A DNA stretch of 64,000 nucleotides from Cruorifilaria tuberocauda (Eukaryota > Nematoda > Chromadorea > Rhabditida > Onchocercidae). This document shows, one piece after another, positions 56,601-64,000 of the stretch. The position numbers and the translations under genes are program-made. Each line of letters begins with the position of its first letter. Position 1 is the stretch's first letter. A model generated the notes under the pieces. The model had not been told where the DNA came from and searched no databases. It saw only the letters and a program-made list of their open reading frames with translations. Location: NCBI GenBank assembly GCA_013365365.1, contig JABVXU010000202.1, positions 31,935 through 95,934 of the forward strand, read 5' to 3'.

Positions 56601-58040
56601 TACACATTTGAACATACAGGGAGAAACTTTTCATAATTCGTTTTAAAAAATTTCCAATCGTATGCAATTGTGTGAACATTCGCATAATTAAATATAAGAT
56701 GTAATATGAGGTTTCAATTTAAAATAACCTGTAATTTATTACAGGATCCACTGGAATGGTCGCATAATGTTTCCATGTTGGTTTCTGAGAAATATATCAG
56801 TGCAATGCGTCGTCAAATGATGTTCGCATTGTCCCGAATGAAAATAGCACCAGATTCATTTTTAACCATATTACAGGGAGTGTATGGTACTGATGCTGGA
56901 ACAAAGTCTTCTTTAGGTTTATCTTCGTTTATCTTCCATTAAGGCTTTTTTATCCTGTAATTAGTCCATGAATTTTTTATTTTATGCATTTGAGCAGAAG
57001 CCTCCACCATTGGTTTATGTGATTCCATTCAATTTTTATTATCTAGTTTAATATGATGAATCAGTGGTTGAAGATTTGTACTCGTGTCACATTGAAGCAA
57101 AATCTTATATAGATTGTATCACAAGTTTCAGAATCTGTAATGCTCAATATGCAATTACCTAGTAATTCAATATATATGTATATGTATATAGTATGTGGAT
57201 TATTTCTAATAAGTGAAATTTATTTGAAGGAATTGGGCATCTTACATTCTCAAGATTTGTTGCTAAATATGATCGCTTGTAGATTATACACTGAAAATTC
57301 ACGTTGGACTTTGTCAAGCGGACCAATGCATGGATGCTATAAATCATATTTTCGTCAAAATTTTAGCATTCTCACCAGCTGTAGAACCACTCGAAAAGCG
57401 ACAACGACTCACTGATACTCTCAATGAGTTTTGTGGTATCTATTTAGCTAAGCGCAGGACTTGGGAGGGTCGTAGGCAAAAACGACGTCAAATAATAAGA
57501 GAATATTCTGGGCTCTTAAACGATCCAATAGCTTTGGAAGAAGCAGTTAGTGGTTTTTGATAGCATCTCAATATCTTGACATTTAGTTCATCAATTCCAT
57601 TTCAATTTTCATTTTATTTATTATTTAGACGTCTACTGCAAGATCTTGATATTGTCCAAGGATGACCATGTCCTATCGAGTTATTTACCTTAACTTGTAA
57701 TTTTTAACAGTGACTCGCACCGTGCACTCACTATTCTTCTAAATATTAAACAAATCGATTTTCATTCTAGTTCTTTATTTCTAAATGGCTTTTAACACCT
57801 AAATTTTTTAGTTTGTTAGTAATTTTTCAGGTTACTCAACAAATCAGTCAAACCAGTGAAGGAACATCACTCTGTTTCAAAGTACATGTGAAAAAGAAAG
57901 CTGAGGAATGCTCTCTTGAATTCTTTCTAATCAATGGATCGGCAACGGACTTTAATAGTCTCATTCATTTCTTGCAACGCTTTATCCCGTCTCACCTCAG
58001 CAAGCTTCTATCGTTTCCTTTCGATGTGTCTATGGAATGA
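53682..58040 (+). CDS. usip-1: TUT1/Star-PAP-type terminal uridylyltransferase (U6 snRNA; USIP-1-like)
   Basis: Twelve exons: 53682-53867, 54092-54232, 54402-54569, 54760-54885, 55109-55259, 55552-55672, 55819-55984, 56195-56371, 56470-56619, 56745-56886, 57319-57545, 57831-58040; 654 aa. Order of domains: U1-like C2H2 zinc finger (C7, C10, H23, H29); RRM (about 48-115, SIFITGLN); nucleotidyltransferase core with FGSSSTTLGTRGSDID, giving catalytic D206 and D208 and a third Asp near 303 (YTVDLSVDN); PAP-associated region with DPLEWSHNV (human TUT1 DPFDLSHNV); then a basic segment GRRQKRRQ and a C-terminal domain ending in HFLQRFIPSHLSKLL as in TUT1. Known of the family: adds uridines to U6 snRNA 3' ends in the nucleus. 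Exon 9 ends ATACAG followed by GGAGAA, a non-GT donor fixed by the conserved NIQ-DPLEW junction. The start of exon 11 is the weakest boundary. CMC1 lies upstream, ELP3 399 bp downstream. Confidence 0.92.
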
Positions 58041-58438
58041 TTTGCTTTTATTTTAGCTTACCTAATAATAATTTTAAAATGTAATTTTGCTATGGATCGT
58101 TAAGATTTGAAATCGAAGAAAACTGGATTCATAAAATATATCTTTGTGTTATTTCAGAAAATATTAATGCTAAAAATGTCAAGGATCTCTGTGTATCAAA
58201 TTTGTGCGTTCAATGTTTATGTTTTATTTCCTGATAAATTTTTTAATAACGGCTGTTCCTTTCGACACATTACGTAATATAGTAGGTTTTCCAGAATATT
58301 TCCATTTTAGATCTTTCTTGGGTTCTATAAATTGCAAGGAAAACAATTTTGGTATATTCCTTGTTGAGTTGTTTTACATCTTGCGTTTTCTCCTGTGTAT
58401 TGAATAATTGAACTAAAGCAAGTTCCAGGAAGTTCAAG
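58041..58438 (+). other. Spacer between the uridylyltransferase gene and ELP3
   Basis: 398 bp with a few short frames. An acceptor-like TTCCAG lies 10 bases before the ELP3 ATG, compatible with trans-splicing of a downstream operon gene. Confidence 0.4.
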
Positions 58439-61400
58439 ATGGGCGCTGGAGAGATTTTTCGAGAAGAAAGTTTGAAAGCAGTAAATGAGATTATTGCTCG
58501 TTTGATCAGAGCCCATCGAGAGGGAAAAGACGTCGATTTGAATCGCCTTAAATGTAAAGTCTCTTCGACCTATGGGTTAAGTCGTCAGCCAAAATTAGTG
58601 GATATCATCGCTGCAGTACCTGCGGAACATCGGGTATGTATTTGATCCCACTAAATTTATGGGAGAATTTGCAAATATTGTGCTTAGTTTTTTAGTTTCT
58701 AGTTAGCAATTTCCTTCCGAAAATTCTTGTACTTCCACTATTGGTGAATTTCGGACTAGTTTTATTTATTAAATTTAATCACAAATCATTGATAAGCAGT
58801 TGTCAGAAGAGTATAAGATAGATTTGCAAAAATATAGATTAGCATGCTGAGAATATGGACTGGCTATGGGTATGGACAAGAACCTCATTGCAGAAATCCG
58901 TATTTAATTTCTTCTTTAATTGTTTCAAGTTTAATAAAAACAAACTTCAATTCTTCATTTTTAACTTTAACAATTAAATTAATGACCTTAGATATTTTTC
59001 TGTGTTTTGGTCGTTTTCTGATTTTCATGACTAATTTGTCACTAAAATATCATTCTTCAGTTTGACAGATGCTTCATGCATAATTTACAGAATTGGCTAG
59101 TGCCGAAACTAAAAGCAAAGCCAATTCGAACAGCTAGTGGTATTGCTATTATTGCTGTTATGTGCAAACCTCATCGCTGTCCTCATATCAATTTTACAGG
59201 CAGATTTTAAAAAATTTGAGTCATATAGTTTCGCTATTTAAACTAAGATTGTTTTATAATTGTAATAAGTTTAATGAATTGTGGGATATGTTTGCAATGT
59301 GAATGGATCTTTTTACTATCAAATGAATTTTTTAAATATCGAAATAAATTGATTATTAAATATTTAGCTATCCCAGATATTTTTGCCATTTCAAAAATTA
59401 TATAATGGCTAAGAAATTTTTATGCAATGGATGTAGATCCATTTGAAGCTCTTCGGTAACACTTCTCCATAGTTCTTTGAACTTTATTAAATACAACTGG
59501 TTTTGGAGTAACTCAAGTAAGATAACTTAGTTGTTTTAAAAAATTTACAGACTTTCGTCTTTCTTCGATTAATTATTCGCAAGATTCAGGTAATATCTGT
59601 GTATATTGTCCTGGCGGACCAGATTCTGACTTCGAATACAGTACTCAGTCTTATACGGGTTATGAGCCAACCTCAATGCGAGCAATCCGCGCACGTTATA
59701 ATCCTTTTCTGCAGACGCGAAGTCGAGTAACACAGCTTATGCAGCTTGGACATAATGTTGACAAAGTTTGTTCATTTTTTTTATTTAAGTTCGTAATTTA
59801 AAAAATGATTGATTCAGCTAACTTAGAAGATATTTAAAATAATTTTTGTAGATTTTAAACTTGACAGTCTAAATATAATTAAAGTTGAAATGCGTAGTTA
59901 TACAGAAAATGGATCAAAAGATATATTGCGTTCATTGAATTCATTGTATATGTAATTAGAAGCTCGAAATTATTGTTATCAATATATCTCTTTTGTCTCG
60001 AAATCTTGCTCAGTTTCTGACGAGTTTTCTAGATCTCAGTTTCGGTTATTTACTACTGATGTTTCAAAAAAAAAGTCTCTGTGATTAGATTTTTTAGGTG
60101 GAATTCATTGTAATGGGAGGTACTTTCATGTCACTATCCGATGATTATCGGGATTATTTCATTCGGAATCTTCACGACGCGTTGAGTGGTCATACTAGCA
60201 GCAGTGTATCTGAGGTTTCCAATTTATTTTTATATCTAAGGGTATTATATTCATCTAGGTTTGTCCATTTGAGAGCCACAGCTACCGTAATATGGAAGAT
60301 AAATACATCATAGCTGTTTCATTTTAAATGAAGTTCTCGTAATCATATATATATACATATTTGGAAGACAGGCAGTAGCATTCAGTGAACGAAGTCGAGT
60401 GAAATGTATAGGCATAACAATCGAAACCAGACCTGATTATTGTTTGCCGAAACATTTGGATGAAATGTTAAGCTATGGTTGTACAAGATTAGAAATTGGT
60501 GTTCAGTCAATATATGAAGATGTCGCCAGGGACACTAATAGAGGCCATACTGTATGTTTCTTTTATTAGTTTATTTCATAGCATTTGCTAAGTTTACCTT
60601 CATAAAATAACTTATAAAATCTAAAATTTACGAATTGAAAATTATAAAAGCAGTGAACATTTTGATAATATACTTTTAACCAGCTGGCTATCCGTATTTA
60701 TGCTACTGGTCAAAGATTTAATGGGAATTCTAAAGAATAGAATTAATTCTTTTAATCAAAAATGATAAGAAAATAATATCATTGAATTCATATTCTTAAA
60801 AATAATATAAACTTATTTAAAAAGTCAGACTCTTTCATGACAACTGATTAAGATAATAACGAGTTTTTGATTTACATTTAATCATTTCAGGTGAAAGCAG
60901 TATGTGAATGTTTTAAAATGGCAAAAGATACGGGTTACAAAGTGGTAATACATATGATGCCCAATCTCCCTAATGTTGGAATTGAACGAGACATGGAACA
61001 GTTTATCGAACTTTTTGAAAACCCGGAATTTCGACCAGATGGCCTCAAAATATATCCAACACTAGTCATTCGTGGAACTGGTTTATATGAACTGTGGAGA
61101 ACAGGACGTTATAAAAGTTATTCACCAGAGGTTCTGCTGCTACAACATCATTCCTGCATAGATTTTCTGTCCTACTTTTGTAAAATTATGCTGCTGTTTA
61201 TGAGTTTTGTTAAAGTTCAAATAATTTCAAAAAGTCTAATATCTTTAATATCTGAGATTTTTAAAGATTTTGGTGGATTTGACGGCTCGAATTCTGGCTT
61301 TGATCCCTCCGTGGACTCGTGTTTATCGTGTACAACGTGACATACCAATGCCGCTTGTGACTAGTGGAGTGGAATATGGAAATCTTCGTGAACATGCTCT

Positions 61401-63453
61401 TGCACGTATGAAACAACTTGGTACTTCATGTCGAGATGTTAGAACACGTGAAGTTGGAATTCAGGTGTTTTTTTTAATTCTTAGTTATTATTTAAATTGT
61501 TAATTCTTCGAGTCAGATTAATAAGATTACTTACAAAGCAAAAATCAAATCATAGATTTAGTCATGTCCCCAAAATTGATTTGTTGAATGAATTAAATAA
61601 CTAATTTATTAAGAAATGAATAAATGTATTGCTCCATGTTCTTTATTTGCTGACAGATAACTTCACTGTTATTTTCTACCATATTACTTGCAGTTCTTTT
61701 TTCGATAAAAATTGGATTTTTATGAAAGAAATCTTGAAAATTTTTGCGGAATAATGCTGGTAGAAATAACTTGTTTCTATCTTATATCAGAATTTCAGGA
61801 AATACATAACAAAATCCGCCCTTATCAGATTGATCTTATTCGTAGGGACTATATCGCTAATGATGGATGGGAGACATTTCTTTCTTACGAAGATCCAGAA
61901 CAGGTTTTTTTTCGAAATTCATGACAAATTAATTAAATATTCATTTCAAAAGTTATAAATTTAGTTCATTGCCCATAAGTAACCGTTTATTGTTGCATAT
62001 TGTTGCGTTAAAAAAATCTCTTCTCTCAGGATATTTTGGTTGGCTTATTAAGACTACGAAAATGTGCCAACAAAGTTCATCGAGTGGAACTGAAGGTATG
62101 AAAAGAACTGAAGGGTTAACTAAAATGCTGTGATACATTTATTTATTTAAAGCTATTTAATATTTATAAATCAACTTCTAGTAGTGTCTCAATGGTACAT
62201 TTTCTTTCTTTCTCTTTGAATATTTGATCACTTAATCGAAATGAAATTTAAGCTACGATGTTGTGTGATTGGGGAATTCTGGAAAATGCATTCGAGCATA
62301 ATCATTACCCTAGAGAAGTTTAGAATACAAAGAAATAATTTTTAAATAAGGCTAAAAGATCAAATAAAGCATTTAATGTTTCCTCTATGATACTGTGAAT
62401 CAGCTTGCGAACAAGAGAACTTGATTTCTGAATTGCAAACGCAGGAGCTGGAAAAAATTTTAAACAAGTCTCAATGGTAGTGCACGTGGAGATTAAGAGC
62501 TCGAAAGTGAAAAAGTGCTTCTTTTGTAAAAATTAAATTTTCTTAAAAATATCTGGAAGACAGTTGTTTTTCGATGATAGGGTAAAGTGAGCTGATGAAA
62601 AAAAAATGATACTGACAGTTTAAATATAAAAAGGATTTGAGTCATTGAAGTTTTTTTCGTTACATGGTTACCTCAAAGCTTAGGTAGCATTAACTCTCTT
62701 CCTCATTTTCTAGTCCGTATTTTGTTGCTTAAAATATCCATAGAAATTTTAATTCGTTTTAATTTTTGAAAATCGATAAATTTGCACGATGCCTTTAGTT
62801 CTTCATTAGCTTTATTTAATTGTTCTGCATTTTGTGTCTCTTCTCTTGGTAGAGCTGATTGCATACTGAAAACGCGGCATATTTTCGAAAGCTAACCGTT
62901 AGTAGTCATTAATCATTGCCGTATGAGATACCGCGGAACCGCGTTTTCTGAAAGGCAGGTGATTTGCAGTAATGTATATTACATATACACAAAAAAGGAC
63001 ATTGACTTTTTTTATTTATTTGAATTTATGATTTAGCGGGAAAATTCAACGGATTAATGAAGATTTCAACGTTGCATTTTTATATTCGAACCATGACTCT
63101 GTTTTAAATTGTAACCTTTCATAATTGAACAAATTATATTTTCCTTATTTTCATTCATTTTAGTTCAGGGTAAATCTAAATTTTGTAGCTAACAGATTGA
63201 TTAGCTTTTAGATGTGAATTTCCTATCAAAAATTTCTCTCAGCGATAAATTACGTTTAGGAAGGAGTATCGATTATTCGTGAGCTGCATGTTTATGGTTC
63301 GGTGGTGCCGGTATCGGCTCGAGATCCATCCAAATTTCAGCATCAAGGATTCGGACAACTATTGATGGAAGAAGCGGAACGGATAGCTAAAAGTGAACAT
63401 TGCAGCAATAAATTAGCAGTTATTTCTGGTGTAGGCACAAGGAATTATTATCG
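58439..63453 (+). CDS. elpc-3: Elongator complex catalytic subunit ELP3 (radical SAM/GNAT tRNA-modifying enzyme), 3' end beyond the window
   Basis: Ten exons seen: 58439-58633, 59091-59199, 59590-59765, 60098-60214, 60372-60551, 60891-61130, 61267-61464, 61799-61903, 62030-62095, 63260-63453; 526 residues so far, against 547 in human ELP3. The radical SAM part carries the iron-sulfur cysteines C95-X9-C105-X2-C108 ([21 protein letters not shown] region), then [20 protein letters not shown] and [19 protein letters not shown]. The GNAT acetyl-CoA-binding motif QHQGFGQ is at about 489-495, followed by [13 protein letters not shown]. Role known of the family: forms the 5-carboxymethyl group on wobble uridines of tRNAs, using SAM and acetyl-CoA, in the Elongator complex. 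The second intron starts GCAGAT (GC-AG), fixed by the conserved FTG-NICVYC junction. The last exon (about 20 residues, KLGY-like) was not found before 64000. Confidence 0.97.
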
Positions 63454-64000
63454 GTTGGTTTTATTAAAAAAAGTTACTGCAAAGAATATTAATGATAATC
63501 TTTATTAATAAGTCTTGTACTTTTTTAATGCTTCGTATTATCGATTATTGAACAATAGTAAAGAGAAGGACATATTTTAGAAAATGAAAGACAAAAATTT
63601 AATGTGCTTGATGTGAATCCAATAGGTTCAACAAAGAATTCATATATGTGCAATAAATTTAACCTTCAATACTGTAATTTCCTATTTTTTTTCGAAGAGG
63701 AAATTAAATGTTTTGTTCACTAATTTATTCTCGTTATTAAGCCCTAAATATTAACTATCTAGAAACTTACATTTTTGTCTAAATGTAGAGAGTTTAGATA
63801 GAGGCAGTCAGTTGTTTCTCTCTTTTCCATAAAAAATTGTAGTGGCATATTTTAGATTAAAAAAGAAGTTGGAAGTAAATTTTCCTTCAGAAAAATATGG
63901 TGCTAGCTCTTATTATTCCAAATTTTGACATGGTTTAACATTGCCCTTTGTGATATCAAGATTTGGAAGCTAGAGAAACAGAAATGCTAATGTGGGGGAG
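63454..64000 (+). other. Last ELP3 intron, running to the window end
   Basis: Starts GTTGGT after the codon for the Arg of NYYR. I searched for a K(I/L)GY-type exon and found none, so the terminal exon probably lies beyond base 64000. Confidence 0.55.

Noticed and set aside
57140..57415. 91-codon plus-strand ORF in the uridylyltransferase gene
   Set aside because: Covers intron 10 and the start of exon 11 in the wrong frame; the supported frame gives the TUT1-like C-terminal region.
61131..61340. Continuation of the ELP3 exon 6 frame to a 149-codon ORF
   Set aside because: After SYSPE the conserved protein continues with [10 protein letters not shown] at 61267; the extra residues are intron 6.
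63890..63910. Possible ELP3 last exon after TTCCTTCAG at about 63891 (would read R-K-I-W-C-stop)
   Set aside because: Begins like the expected RKIGY but stops after five residues and lacks the conserved GPYM end; more likely chance, with the true exon beyond the window.

Overview
The window is nuclear DNA from a nematode, most likely a filarial or related spirurid worm. It is AT-rich, coding exons are short (about 30-240 bp) and split by many introns, intron starts are often GTAAGT and intron ends TTTNAG, and every recognisable protein has a clear nematode or animal counterpart. The exact species cannot be read from the sequence. There is no sign of bacterial, Wolbachia or viral genes, no transposase or reverse transcriptase ORF, and no CRISPR array, rRNA or convincing tRNA.

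Layout. Minus strand, 264-7378: ING3 (PHD-finger chromatin reader) and, upstream of it on the same strand, NDUFB8 (complex I subunit). 7.4-16.2 kb: long gene-poor stretch. Plus strand, 16258-21197: an ELAV/Hu RNA-binding protein, orthologue of C. elegans EXC-7. 21.2-39.3 kb: a poorly resolved region with a candidate plus-strand lectin-like gene (29.4-32.0 kb), weaker candidate exons (33.2-35.1 kb plus, 36.6 kb minus), a possible small secreted peptide (38.2-38.4 kb minus), a tandem hairpin repeat at 35.3 kb and a 26-bp inverted repeat at 27 kb. Minus strand, 39360-50419: a CNNM/ancient conserved domain magnesium transporter in 16 exons. Plus strand, 51793 to the window end: CMC1 (twin CX9C cytochrome oxidase assembly factor), a TUT1/USIP-1-type U6 uridylyltransferase and ELP3 (Elongator catalytic subunit), head to tail and possibly one operon; ELP3 lacks only its last ~20 residues, probably beyond base 64000.

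I assembled the seven confident genes exon by exon, checking reading phase at every junction (61 introns). Most introns are GT-AG. Two are GC-AG (ELAV, ELP3). Three others only work with donors that are neither GT nor GC: TTAAGT in NDUFB8 and CMC1, GGAGAA in TUT1. A fourth TT donor would be needed in the lectin-like candidate. In both TTAAGT cases restoring G at the first base gives a perfect GTAAGT, so either these are unusual splice sites or point errors/polymorphisms in the assembly. This and the covarying hairpin repeat at 35.3 kb are the most interesting observations.
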